Shown here in pieces: positions 38,401 through 47,234 of a stretch of DNA of 64,000 bases. The position numbers and the translations under genes are program-made. Within the stretch, counting starts at the first letter, position 1, and every line of letters begins with the position of its first letter. The notes beneath the pieces are model-generated. The model saw only the letters and a list, made by a program, of their open reading frames with translations, did no database searches and was not told the origin of the DNA. The stretch is from Pelotomaculum schinkii (GTDB lineage Bacteria; Bacillota; Desulfotomaculia; Desulfotomaculales; Pelotomaculaceae), in contig NZ_QFGA01000001.1 of NCBI RefSeq assembly GCF_004369205.1, positions 1,612,001 through 1,676,000 of the forward strand, written 5' to 3'.

Positions 38401-38760
38401 CAGGGCGGCGGGAACGTCACCCTGGCCGTTCCGGTTCAGCCCCCAGCCGGCGATCGTGCCGTCCTCTTTTAAAGCCAGCGTGTGGCAGCCGCCGGCGGCC
38501 AGCGCCTTGACTGTGATAACCCCGGCCGGTACGGCCAGTTGGCCGTAGCTGTTGTCACCCCAGGCCGCCACCGTGCCATCCGCCAGCACCGCGGCCGCAT
38601 GACTGCCGCCGCCCGCCAGCCGTGCGGCCAATTGCGCATAGCTGCCGGCGGCGTAGGCCGCCGGGGTCTGCGGCGGCAGGCTGCTTTCACTCGCCCCGGC
38701 TGCCGGCATGCAGGCGAATATCATTATGAAACAGGTCAATAGCCAAGATATTTTTTTCAT
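35446..38760 (-). CDS. Secreted RCC1-repeat beta-propeller protein (1104 residues)
   Basis: Signal peptide (1-23, PAAGA), then about 21 RCC1-like repeats of roughly 40 residues, each with a core like LKADGTVSAWGDNSSGQCDV followed by P. Seven repeats precede a cadherin-like beta-sandwich (about 355-435; VRLTAGTFSGKAGLEINGEP, QVKVKAENGSERIYTLHVKR), seven follow it, and seven more come after a linker with PDIPQTPAAYAAG. The blocks of seven fit three seven-bladed propellers. No SLH or LPXTG anchor is seen. RCC1 propellers are usually protein-binding scaffolds. The sequence is collinear with the second part of the giant at 38834-44365, so one derives from the other. Function unknown. Confidence 0.85.
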   Translation of the reverse strand: MKKISWLLTCFIMIFACMPAAGASESSLPPQTPAAYAAGSYAQLAARLAGGGSHAAAVLADGTVAAWGDNSYGQLAVPAGVITVKALAAGGCHTLALKEDGTIAGWGLNRNGQGDVPAALAGARVKALAAWGGISAALGEDNKIVVWGYDTEEQKSFSRVLESAKAPVTVAVNSMYVLALTEDGKVAAWDWRDNFRTGELPAGFPEKVVALAAGSRHVLALKADGRVVSWSGGDYQDRVPAGLSGVRAIAAGSDCSAALTADGKVTVWGDNSDLLAVPADLAQVRALAAGSGSLYALQGDGTVVAWGRSNNGQCDVPEQLNLFDAVSGNNRLSSLSVESVTNIEGEEQRNTCGIYPQFSSERTEGVTDVAYEAREVRLTAGTFSGKAGLEINGEPAVAGAATVIDAQDLAEGDNPIQVKVKAENGSERIYTLHVKRVRAGYALPQTPQAYRESEPAAWARRLAAGSEHSLVVEEDGTVAAWGNSSDGRCNMPAGLDEVIAVAGGACHSLALKKNGRVAAWGAGGMNDYGQADVPAALGQAAGIAAGDLFSAAVDQNGRVFAWGDNSSGQCDVPSGLENVVEIKCGPNYVLALKADGTVSAWGDNSSGQCDVPANLNQVVAVAAGKSHALALKADGTLVAWGQSHSDLRGQETKFKCPDLQYVKAITAGDNYAAALQWDGSLAVWGDDLGRNIDFNLPLRPDREILALSAGPNYLLALNGDGAVTAWGNPLDYYKGNFQGQCNVPAGLNIFAGAAAHGGPSPDIPQTPAAYAAGVYGQAAARIGWLYYGIAVLNRDGAVQVALTGKDDYGLTEIPAGLNKVKAIASAYFNVMALKEDGTVVVWGNNRDKQCEVPENVKNVTALAINNFNACCLALKADGAVVAWGSNVNGQCDVPAGLAQVTAIAAGETHCLALQTDGTVVAWGDNDHGQCDVPEDLHSVARVYAGNDFSLALKNDGTVAAWGSNNSPDEMYYCGQCDVPAGLSGVVDIAVNGATCAALKDDGTVVVWGDNYYGSRNVPAGLRGVVAVSKWAGAFAVKEDGTVALWGKFPPFNEAEVTGLSNVLTISNATVIFRDGSLKKLGIRSDMDQINEQLKDVSVLSGAEK

Positions 38761-38833
38761 CTATACCTATCCTCCTGTCTGCCCGGATTGAGGCATGCTG
38801 GCCTGGCCGCCGGCCATGGCGGCATGTAAAGGG

Positions 38834-41800
38834 TTAATTATCTATCCCGAAACTCAGGCTCTGATTGGCTGCGGCGCGGGGCACCATGGTGTCCCAGCCG
38901 TCCCAGACAAAGACGTCCACGTAGGCCGGCCCGCTGACGCCGGACGGCATGGTGAAGTCGGCGCTGACGCTGGAGCCGGCAACCGGGATGTCGCCGGCCA
39001 GTCCCACACAGCCCAACACTTGGCCGCCGCCGCTGCTGGCGGCGCCACTGCCGCCGCGCACCTGGATGATGGTCAGGCCGGCAGTCGGAACGGCGTTGTT
39101 ATTGCCCACGAAGGTTTTGATGCGGTAGCCGCCCTGGCCGGGCACGGAACTGATGCTCTGGCCGGCCGGGTTGAGCAGTTCGGCCTTATTGACGGCAAAA
39201 TAGTGGCCGGACAGGACGTTGAGCCCGGCCAGCCCCGCGTTAACGGCGGCTGCAACTGCACCGTCGCCAAACATCCTGAAGGCGCCGTCCCGGAAGATAA
39301 TTGTATCATTCTTTATGGTTAAGACCTGGCTCAAGCCGGTCCACTCCGTATCGTCAGTCACAGGAGCATTGCCCCAGACTACTACTGTGCCGTCGGTCCT
39401 GATAGCCTTAACTCCGTCACCCAGCGCTACGGCGGCCACGTCATGCAAGCCGGGCGGCACGTTGCGCTTGCCGTAGAGGTTGTCACCCCAGACGACGACG
39501 GTGCCGTTGTTTTTCAAGGCGACGCAGGTGTTAGTGTCGATAACAATATCCACCACCCCGCTCAAGCCTTCCGGCACGTCGCACTGTCCGCAATAGTACG
39601 AACTATCTCCGTTATAATTGCTTCCCCAGGCCACCACGGTGCCGTCGTTTTTTAAAGCCAGGGAAAAGTTGTAGCCGGCGTAAATGCGCGCCACATTATT
39701 CAAGCCCGCCGGCACATCGCACTGGCCGCCGGTATTGTCTCCCCAGGCCGCCACGGTGCCGTCCGCCTTCAGGGCCAGGCAGTGCTTGTCGCCCACGGCG
39801 ATGGCGGCGACATTGGCCAGATCCGCCGGCACCTGGCACTGGCCGTATACATCGCCGCCCCAGGCCGCCACGGCGCCGTCCGCTTTCAAGGCCAGGCAGC
39901 AAGGTGAAAATTGATTGCCCATCGCTATGGCGGTGACATCCCGCACGCTGGCGGGGACATCGCACTGCCCGTCTCCGTTATAGCCCCAGACCACTACCGT
40001 GCCGTCCTTTTTCAAGGCCATCCCGGTAATATCCGCAATTGCGATGGCGGTGACATTGTTCAGGCCCGCCGGCACGGCGTCTATATCGCCGTCAAACAAA
40101 TTGTCCGCCTTTCTGATTGCCACTTTTACCGTGCCGTCCATGTTTAAAACACCAAGGCCACTATGCGCAGCGCATATTTTAGCGGCGGCCCGGGCGTAGT
40201 CGCTGGCGGCGTAAGCTGCCGGCGTCTGGGGGATATCGGGAGACGGCCCGCTATAAGGTGTATCGCCGGCAAAAAGGTTGAGGCCGGCCGGCACGTCGCA
40301 CTGGCCGCTTACATTGCCATTGCTGTTAAATCCACTGTTGTCAAGCGGGTTGCCCAGGGCGCTGACGGTACCGTCCGGGTTCAGGCCCAGCAGGTGCTGG
40401 GATCCGCCGCTGACGGCCAGATACTCCCGGTCCTGGATCAGGGGGAGACCGAAATCGACGTTCTGGCCATTATAACTGCCCCAAACCACCAGGCTGCCGT
40501 CCCATTTCAGGGCGGCCGCGTAATCCTCGCCCGCGCTGATGGCTTTGACAAACTGCAGGTCGGGATGTCCGAAGGACTGGCCTGTATCAGTTTGCCCCCA
40601 GGCAACCAGGGCGCCGTCCGCCTGCAGGGCCACGCTGTGGCGCATGCCGGCGGCGACAGCCACCACCTGACTTAGACCGGCAGGCACGTCGCACTGGCCG
40701 TAGCGGTTGTCGCCCCAGGCCGCTACCGTGCCGTCTGCCTTGAGGGCCAGGATATGGTTGGCGCCGCACTGGATATCCGCCACATTGCTCAAGCCGGCGG
40801 GCAGGTCACACTGGCCGTAGGTATTGCTGCCCCACACATATACCTGGCCGTTTTGCGTCAGGGCGGCGGAAAAATTGCTGCCGGCGGAAATGTCCACCGC
40901 CTGGCTCAGGCCGGCGGGCACGTCGCACTGGCCGTCACTGTAACTGCTCCCACTGGGAGGTCCCCAGGCCACCACGGCGCCGTCCGCCTGCAGGGCCAGG
41001 CTGTGCACTCTTCCGGCCGCCACCGCCACAACATTGCCCAGCCCGGCCGGCATGTTGCACTGCCCGTTACTGCTGTTGCCCCAGGCGGCCACGGCCCCGT
41101 CTTTTTTCACGGCCAGGCTGTGCCTGTCGCCGGCCGCCAGCCGCCGGGCGTAGCCGGCCAACTCGCTCTCCCGGTAGGCATGCGGGGTCTGCGGCAGGCT
41201 GTAGCCGGACCTGACCCGCTTGATATGCAGGGTGTAGCTGCGCTCGTTGCCGCTTTCCGCCTTTACTTTGACCTGCACGGTATTGTCGCCCACCGCCAGG
41301 CTTTGCGCGTTGATCACGGCGGCGACCCCGGCCGCGGCCGGCGCTCCGTTGATCTCCAGGCCGGCCTTGCTGCTGAAGGGCTGCGCGGTAACGCGCACTT
41401 CCTGAGCCTCATAAGCCACATCCGCCACGAACTCGCTTTGTTCGCTGCTGAAGGCGGGATAGATGCCGCAGGCGGCGCCGTCACCGGTCGCGACGCTGAG
41501 ACTGGCCAGCCGGTTGTCGTCGCTGACCGTACTGAACAGGTTCAGCCCTGCGGGCACGTCGCACTGGCCATAACTATTACGCCCCCAGGCCACGATCGTC
41601 CCGTCTTCCTGCAGGGCGTAAAGGCTGCCGCTTCCGGCGGACAGCGCCTGCACCCGGCCCAAATCAGCGGGGACGGTAAACAGATTGTAACTGTTTTGCC
41701 CCCAGACGGTAATGTTCCCGTCAGCGGTAAGCGCGGCGGAGTAATTGTAGCCAGCGCTGACAGCCCGCGCATCAGTCAGTCCTGCGGGTACGGCGTAAGC

Positions 41801-44365
41801 ATAGCCGTCATGGCCCCAGCTTACTACGCTGCCGTCGGCCTTTAAGGCCAGGATATGCTGGCTGCCCGCTTCCAGGGCCACCACATTGCCGCTGAAACCG
41901 GCCGGCGCTTCGCAGGGTGAGAAGCTGTTTCGCCAATCCCAGGCCTTTACCGTACCGTCGTCGCAGAGCGCCAGCACATACCGGGTATCCATGGCTATGG
42001 ACGTCAGGGTCTTGTCGCTAACAAGTATCTGGTCGATTAATGTTTGATTATAATTATTTAAACCCCACACACCTATTCTATTGTCTTCACTGAGAACGGC
42101 GGATAAGAGACCCGTGGCAGGAACAGCCACGGCCTTAAATTTGACCCCCGCCAGCTCGGCCGGGAGGTCGCACTGGCCGTAGCTGTTGTCGCCCCAGGCT
42201 ATTACTGTGCCATCCTCTTTTAAAGCCAGGGTATGATTAACTCCGGCAGCCAGGGCTTTGACTCCGGTGGCCTCGCCTGGCACGTTTAACTGTCCGTAGG
42301 TATTATCGCCCCAGGCCCGCACCGCCCCGTCGGCCATAACCACGGCCGCATGATTGCTGCCGCCCCCCAGCCGGGCGGCCAACTGCGCATAATCACTGGC
42401 GGCGTATTCCGCCGGGGTCTGCGGCAATCCGCCGCTCCCGGCCCGCATGATGGTGATGGTGTAGGTCTTGACCGTGGTCCCGCCGGCCGCGGTTACCTCC
42501 ACGGTCACCGCGTTGCTGCCCACAACCAGGTTGCCCACCGCCTGCGTGCTGCCGCTGGTCACTGCCGTCCCGTTGATCTTCAGGGTCGCCGCGGTGTCGG
42601 CGGCGGTTGCGGTGATATGCACGCTGCTTACTTCGTTGGGCACATTGACCGTATATCCGGTAGTCCCGGGGTCAAAAACCGGGGCCAGGTCGTAGTTGTA
42701 CACCGCGCCTGCCACCGTGAGGCCGCTTAAATCGGCGCCGTTGCTCTGTGACGCCGCGGCCCGCTTGATGGTGAGGGTGTAAGTCTTGACCGTGGTCCCG
42801 TCCGCCGCGGTCACCTCCACGGTCACCGCGTTGCTGCCCACAACCAGGTTGTCCACGGTCTGCGCGCTGCCGCTGGTCACTGCCGTCCCGTTGATCTTCA
42901 GGGTCGCGCTGCTGTCGGCGGTGGTCGCGGTGATATTTACGCTGCTTACTTCGTTGGGCACATTGACCGTATATCCGGTAGTCCCAGCGTCAAAAGCCGG
43001 GGCCAGGTCGTAGTAGACCGAACCTGCCACCGAAAGGCTGCTTAAATCAGCGCCATGGTCTTGTGACGCCGCGGCCCGCTTGATGGTGAGGGTGTAGGTC
43101 TTGACCGTGGTCCCGTCTATCGCGGTCACTGCCACGTCCACAGAGTTATTGCCCACAGCCAGGTTGTCCACCGCCTGCGCGCTGCCGCTAGTGGCCACCG
43201 TTCCGTTGATCTGCAGGGTCGCCGCGGTATCAACGGTGGTTGCGGTGATATTTACGCTGCTTACTTCGTTGGGCACATTGACCGTATATCCGGTAGTCCC
43301 GGTGTCAAAAGCGGGATCCAGGTCGTAGTTGTACACCGAACCCGCCACCGTGAGGCCGCTTAAACCGGCGCTATTGCCGGTAAAAGAACTCGAGGCCGCG
43401 ACCACAAACGTGCCGTCTCCTCGCATGGCGCAAATTGCCGGGCTTCCCAGCCCCCCCGATACGGTTGCGGCAAAAGCTTTTATTCCTGCGCTGGCCGGGA
43501 TCAGTTCAATTCCATTTTTAGCCGTGCCTAAACAAGTCCTTCCCCAGCCTTTGACTGAGCCGTCGGCAAGCAAGGCCATCGCCGACTGCCAGCCCCCGGC
43601 AATGGCTCTTACATCGGCCTCATTTTTTATGTTTTGACAGTTATTGATCTGGGTGCTGTTTCCGGTTATTGATACTGTGCCGTCTTTTTTCAAGGCCAGC
43701 CAATGCCATTGCCCTGCAGCTATTGCTACTACCTCTCCGTTTAAGCCATCCGGTATTGTTGTGCAGGCGCTGGCCCCCCATACGTGAACTTCGCCCGCAT
43801 CATCCAGGGTTAAGGCGACATTGGCGCTTATGGCTATTGCTACTATATTGCCTAAGCCTGCCGGTACTTGATCAAGGTTGTTAGTGGTATGACCCCAGAT
43901 TATAACGTTATTGTTATTTGTCACCACGGCGGACATGCCGGTTCCGGCGGCTATCAGTTTGATGCTGCCCTGCACTGCCTGCACCTGTTCCGGTATGGTG
44001 ACGGGCGCTATTGTACCGGATGCATCGGCGGTTGCGGAACCCCAGGCGTAGACCCGGCCGTTTTCGCTCAAGGCCAGGGTATGCCAGCTTCCTGCGGCCA
44101 CGGCTTTAACTTTGACTCCGCTTAATTCCGCCGGCACTATGCACTGACCGCGAGTGTTGTCACCGCCTACCGCCAGGGATCCGTCCGCCTTGATCAGGGC
44201 CAGATGTCCTTCGCCTACGGCCATCCTGGCGGCATACCTGGCATAATCGCTGGCGGCGTATTCCGCCGGGGTCTGGGGCAGGGGGTTGGTTTCATCCGCC
44301 ATCCCTGCGGGGATATATGAAAAAACCATCATTAAGCAGAGAAAGAGCGAGCATATTTTTTTCAT
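38834..44365 (-). CDS. Giant secreted RCC1-repeat protein (1843 residues)
   Basis: Signal peptide (1-23, GMADE). About seven divergent RCC1 repeats, then three nearly identical cadherin-like sandwiches (TTGYTVNVPNEVSSVNITAT, KTYTLTIKRAAASQ; about 345-650). Next come seven RCC1 repeats, a fourth, degenerate sandwich and about fourteen more RCC1 repeats. It ends in a 120-residue domain (about 1725-1843; AVNKAELLNPAGQSISSV, IIQVRGGSGAASSGGGQV, AYVDVFVWDGWDTMVPRAAA). That last domain also ends three other proteins in this island. From about residue 650 to 1700 it is collinear with the neighbouring RCC1 gene. The architecture suggests an extended, multi-propeller surface adhesin or scaffold. No enzyme motif is visible and the anchor is unknown. 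Confidence 0.85.
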   Translation of the reverse strand: MKKICSLFLCLMMVFSYIPAGMADETNPLPQTPAEYAASDYARYAARMAVGEGHLALIKADGSLAVGGDNTRGQCIVPAELSGVKVKAVAAGSWHTLALSENGRVYAWGSATADASGTIAPVTIPEQVQAVQGSIKLIAAGTGMSAVVTNNNNVIIWGHTTNNLDQVPAGLGNIVAIAISANVALTLDDAGEVHVWGASACTTIPDGLNGEVVAIAAGQWHWLALKKDGTVSITGNSTQINNCQNIKNEADVRAIAGGWQSAMALLADGSVKGWGRTCLGTAKNGIELIPASAGIKAFAATVSGGLGSPAICAMRGDGTFVVAASSSFTGNSAGLSGLTVAGSVYNYDLDPAFDTGTTGYTVNVPNEVSSVNITATTVDTAATLQINGTVATSGSAQAVDNLAVGNNSVDVAVTAIDGTTVKTYTLTIKRAAASQDHGADLSSLSVAGSVYYDLAPAFDAGTTGYTVNVPNEVSSVNITATTADSSATLKINGTAVTSGSAQTVDNLVVGSNAVTVEVTAADGTTVKTYTLTIKRAAASQSNGADLSGLTVAGAVYNYDLAPVFDPGTTGYTVNVPNEVSSVHITATAADTAATLKINGTAVTSGSTQAVGNLVVGSNAVTVEVTAAGGTTVKTYTITIMRAGSGGLPQTPAEYAASDYAQLAARLGGGSNHAAVVMADGAVRAWGDNTYGQLNVPGEATGVKALAAGVNHTLALKEDGTVIAWGDNSYGQCDLPAELAGVKFKAVAVPATGLLSAVLSEDNRIGVWGLNNYNQTLIDQILVSDKTLTSIAMDTRYVLALCDDGTVKAWDWRNSFSPCEAPAGFSGNVVALEAGSQHILALKADGSVVSWGHDGYAYAVPAGLTDARAVSAGYNYSAALTADGNITVWGQNSYNLFTVPADLGRVQALSAGSGSLYALQEDGTIVAWGRNSYGQCDVPAGLNLFSTVSDDNRLASLSVATGDGAACGIYPAFSSEQSEFVADVAYEAQEVRVTAQPFSSKAGLEINGAPAAAGVAAVINAQSLAVGDNTVQVKVKAESGNERSYTLHIKRVRSGYSLPQTPHAYRESELAGYARRLAAGDRHSLAVKKDGAVAAWGNSSNGQCNMPAGLGNVVAVAAGRVHSLALQADGAVVAWGPPSGSSYSDGQCDVPAGLSQAVDISAGSNFSAALTQNGQVYVWGSNTYGQCDLPAGLSNVADIQCGANHILALKADGTVAAWGDNRYGQCDVPAGLSQVVAVAAGMRHSVALQADGALVAWGQTDTGQSFGHPDLQFVKAISAGEDYAAALKWDGSLVVWGSYNGQNVDFGLPLIQDREYLAVSGGSQHLLGLNPDGTVSALGNPLDNSGFNSNGNVSGQCDVPAGLNLFAGDTPYSGPSPDIPQTPAAYAASDYARAAAKICAAHSGLGVLNMDGTVKVAIRKADNLFDGDIDAVPAGLNNVTAIAIADITGMALKKDGTVVVWGYNGDGQCDVPASVRDVTAIAMGNQFSPCCLALKADGAVAAWGGDVYGQCQVPADLANVAAIAVGDKHCLALKADGTVAAWGDNTGGQCDVPAGLNNVARIYAGYNFSLALKNDGTVVAWGSNYNGDSSYYCGQCDVPEGLSGVVDIVIDTNTCVALKNNGTVVVWGDNLYGKRNVPPGLHDVAAVALGDGVKAIRTDGTVVVWGNAPVTDDTEWTGLSQVLTIKNDTIIFRDGAFRMFGDGAVAAAVNAGLAGLNVLSGHYFAVNKAELLNPAGQSISSVPGQGGYRIKTFVGNNNAVPTAGLTIIQVRGGSGAASSGGGQVLGCVGLAGDIPVAGSSVSADFTMPSGVSGPAYVDVFVWDGWDTMVPRAAANQSLSFGIDN
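42440..43385 (-). repeat. Three tandem repeats of about 315 bases inside the giant RCC1 gene
   Basis: The marker ACCGTGGTCC recurs at 42471, 42789 and 43104, spacings of 318 and 315 bases, each unit coding one cadherin-like domain of about 105 residues. High DNA identity suggests recent duplication or ongoing gene conversion. Confidence 0.85.
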
Positions 44366-44588
44366 CCAGGTTCATTCTCCTTTCCTCTCACATGGGTCTC
44401 TAAATCCTTTTTGGGCATGGCTCTGTTCGATCAGCTCCACCTTTTGTTGACTAATTATGCTCAATCGCTTAAATATTCCATATCTTTTCTATTCATAACA
44501 TAACACTACACAGCTCAATAATCAACGATAATTTATCATGTTATATAATGTTATGTCTATTTGTGTTCCGCACGCTGTCTGTGAACAA

Positions 44589-44825
44589 TCACGCTGACTT
44601 AAGCGGTCTGGTGGTAGGCGGGTATGACCTGGGCCCCGGCTTTTGGCCGGCTGCTATCGGTTTTACTCTTACCCCCTGCAATTCAGCAGGGATTGTATCT
44701 GTATAATCCACCAGTTGATTACTGTCATTATAGAGAGCGGCGCGCTTAATAGTAAGGGTATAGGTCTTGCCGGCGGCGCCGTTTCCCGCGGTTACCGCCA
44801 CGGCCACCGGGTTGTCGCCCACAGG
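44589..44825 (-). pseudogene. RCC1/cadherin-like gene fragment
   Basis: Reads VGDNPVAVAVTAGNGAAGKT, the end of a cadherin-like sandwich (YTLTIKRAALY), then TIPAELQGVRVKPIAAGQKP, the start of an RCC1 repeat, and breaks off. It follows the stop of the short C-terminal-domain protein by a few codons. It looks like debris of a third giant RCC1 gene. Confidence 0.65.
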
Positions 44826-44845
44826 ATAGTGTGTTGTTTTGCTTC

Positions 44846-45340
44846 CTATTCCGTTATGGTAAAACTCAATGTCTGGCTGGCTGCGGCGCGAGGCGCCATG
44901 GTGTCCCAGCCGTCCCAGACGAAAATGTCCACGTAGGCTTCTCCGCGCATACCCGCCGGCAGGGTGAAGTCGCTGCTGACAGTGGAGCCGGTGACCGGGA
45001 CGTCGCTGGCTATCCCCACGCAGCCCAACACCCGGCCGCCGCCGGCGCTGGTGGCGCCGCTCCCGCCGCGCACCTGGATGATGGCCAGGCCGGCGGCGGG
45101 GGCGGCGTTATTATTGTGCACGGAGGCCCTGACGCGGTAGCCGCCCCCGCCGGCCACGGTATTGACGCTCTGGCCGGCCATGTTGAGCAACTCTGCCTTA
45201 CTGATGACAAAACAATGGCTGTCGCCGGCGGCATAGGCTGTCGCGAGCAGTGGCGGGGAATTGGTTTCATCCGCCTTCCCCATGGACATATATGCAAAAA
45301 ACATCATTAAGCAGAGAAAAATCAAGCATATTTTTTTCAT
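44846..45340 (-). CDS. Short secreted protein: signal peptide plus shared C-terminal domain
   Basis: 164 residues. The signal peptide (MKKICLIFLCLMMFFAYMSM, then GKADETNSPP) closely resembles that of the 1843-residue RCC1 giant, and residues about 42-164 are the same C-terminal domain (VISKAELLNMAGQSVNTV, IIQVRGGSGATSAGGG, AYVDIFVWDGWDTMAPRAAA). The propeller part is missing. Either it is an internal deletion product of an RCC1 giant that still makes a secreted domain, or a functional minimal form. A ribosome site is weak, and the adjoining fragment at 44589-44825 favours the deletion view. Confidence 0.7.
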   Translation of the reverse strand: MKKICLIFLCLMMFFAYMSMGKADETNSPPLLATAYAAGDSHCFVISKAELLNMAGQSVNTVAGGGGYRVRASVHNNNAAPAAGLAIIQVRGGSGATSAGGGRVLGCVGIASDVPVTGSTVSSDFTLPAGMRGEAYVDIFVWDGWDTMAPRAAASQTLSFTITE

Positions 45341-45449
45341 CTAGGTTTATTCCCCCCAGTTAGTTGTCTAGGTTTCTTTTCGGCGCGGCTCCGCCCCAGT
45401 TCCACCTCCTTGCGCGGCATAGGGTTATTGCTTTTTTATCCCACGCGGT

Positions 45450-47150
45450 CTAAGACGTTATATCAAAGCTGTACTCAAATGGGACATTAATGGGCACTCC
45501 GGCGTCATCTAAAACGTACACGTCCGCGTAAGCCTTGCCCGGGGAAACATCGGACAAGATAATATCGGCATAGACATCCGCTCCCGTCGCGGGAATTTCC
45601 GACTGCAAGCTGACGATGCCCAGCGGTTCCCCGCCGTATTCCGCCGTGGCGCCGCTTCCGCTGCGCACCTGGAAGAGCACGTCCGCCGTCTGCGCTTTGC
45701 TGGTATAGTTGTTTATGCGGGCCTTCAGGTGGCAGTACCCGGAGCCGGATGCCGCGCTTATTTCTTGATAGTCACTGTTCACGAGTTTAACGCTGTCGAC
45801 GGCAACCCTGGAGTCCATGTCACTGCTCTTGCTTATCTCAAACTCGTCCATGATCCCGCCGTCCAAACCCCTGGTTGTCATGGTCAGCACGTCGCCGTCT
45901 ATATTTATGGCGGTATAGCCGGTGGATGCCGAGCTTTCCTTCACCACGGCGATATAGTCATGCGTCTCCGTTTGAAGATAGGTCTTGTTGCCGGCGTTGC
46001 CCAGCACGTAAGTAATGCCCTGGTCCGGTCTTTCCTGTATTACCCCGGCGCTGATGGGATAGGTGCGCATGTACAGATGCTGGTGCCCGACGAAGACCAT
46101 GTCCACTCCGTTGCTCTCCATTATCGGCGCCCAGCTGGCCTTGATCATGTCGCTCAGGGTTGCGTCGCGGGAATCCACTCCATAGGGAGGGTGATGGAAC
46201 ATAACAAACTTCCATGTCTTATCGCTGCTTTGCAGGTCGCTCTCCAGCCAGTTCATCCCGGCTTCGCTGAGATCGCCTTCACTGCCCATCAGGTTGCTGT
46301 CCAATACCACAAAATGGGCGTTGCCGTAATCAAATGAATAATGGTGTTCTTTGAGCTCTTCAGGGCCGTTCTGGGGCAGGGCGAAGGATTTTAAATATAT
46401 GCTGCTCGCATTCTCAAATTCATGGTTGCCGATGGCAGGCATGAAGGGTATGCGGTCAAACACGCCGGCCGCGGTGTTGAAAAACTCTTCCCATTGCCCG
46501 GTATCTGTAGTTTCATCAACCAGATCGCCGCCCTGCAGGGCAAATTTCAGGTCCGGGTAATTGGTTAAAGCATTTTCCAATAGCTGTTTCCACACACCGG
46601 CACTATTTGGGTCATAACCTATATGGAGATCGCCCATATACATAAAGCTAAACTTATCGGTATCGGCGGCGGTGGTGAAGGCGCCCGCCTCACTCCAGCC
46701 GCCTTCGCAGCCGACCCGGTAAACATAGGTGACGCCTGATTCCAGGCTATCCAGTTGGGCTTCAAAATGATTGAATCCCGTATAAAGCTCGCTGCTAACG
46801 GCTTCTTTTTCCAGAGCGCCGCTGAAGTCGCCGGTTTTTTCACTTTCTTTCATGTATTGAATCTTCCCGCCGGTAACGGCGTCGCCGGTCCGCCAGGCGA
46901 TAGTCTGGGTAGTCCGCGGATCGCCGGTCCAGGATAGAATGACTTGCTCGGGCGCGCCGGCGGCTCCGTAGACAAATGTCTGAACGGCCGGGGCCTGCAG
47001 CCCGGTTGAACCATATACTTCTTGCCCGACGGTCTGCTCCGGCGGGTCGGTGTTGCCGGCCGCTCCCTGACCAATGAAGGCAGCGCCGGCAAGCAGCATT
47101 AAAACCAGCAATAATCCCATCCATTTCAGCCGGTCTCTCATTTTTAACAT
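45450..47150 (-). CDS. Exported purple-acid-phosphatase-like metallophosphoesterase
   Basis: 566 residues with an N-terminal signal or anchor helix (about 11-30). A fibronectin-like N-terminal domain (about 65-155; VILSWTGDPRTTQTIAWRTG) precedes the calcineurin-like core (about 165-410) with MGDLHIG, LQGGDLVDE, AIGNHEFEN, FHHPPYG and FVGHQHLYMRTYP, which supply the two-metal ligands. The C-terminal 110 residues (VKLVNSDYQEISAASGSGYC, LFQVRSGSGATAEYGGEPLG, AYADVYVLDDAG) are a divergent copy of the domain that ends the RCC1 giant. So an enzyme and a scaffold share a tail, maybe a common docking or surface-retention module. Likely substrates are phosphomonoesters or diesters; specificity cannot be read. 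Confidence 0.87.
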   Translation of the reverse strand: MLKMRDRLKWMGLLLVLMLLAGAAFIGQGAAGNTDPPEQTVGQEVYGSTGLQAPAVQTFVYGAAGAPEQVILSWTGDPRTTQTIAWRTGDAVTGGKIQYMKESEKTGDFSGALEKEAVSSELYTGFNHFEAQLDSLESGVTYVYRVGCEGGWSEAGAFTTAADTDKFSFMYMGDLHIGYDPNSAGVWKQLLENALTNYPDLKFALQGGDLVDETTDTGQWEEFFNTAAGVFDRIPFMPAIGNHEFENASSIYLKSFALPQNGPEELKEHHYSFDYGNAHFVVLDSNLMGSEGDLSEAGMNWLESDLQSSDKTWKFVMFHHPPYGVDSRDATLSDMIKASWAPIMESNGVDMVFVGHQHLYMRTYPISAGVIQERPDQGITYVLGNAGNKTYLQTETHDYIAVVKESSASTGYTAINIDGDVLTMTTRGLDGGIMDEFEISKSSDMDSRVAVDSVKLVNSDYQEISAASGSGYCHLKARINNYTSKAQTADVLFQVRSGSGATAEYGGEPLGIVSLQSEIPATGADVYADIILSDVSPGKAYADVYVLDDAGVPINVPFEYSFDITS

Positions 47151-47234
47151 AGCTACTCTCCTCTCTGTTTCCTGGGCTTCACCCGTGGCATATAGCGGAT
47201 TGCGCCGCCATTTTTATGACATGCGCAGGTTTTT

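Noticed and set aside
36364-38472. 702-codon plus-strand frame opposite the RCC1 gene
   Set aside because: It is the antisense of regular GC-rich RCC1 repeats; the minus-strand frame has signal peptide, repeats and a start, the plus strand has none.
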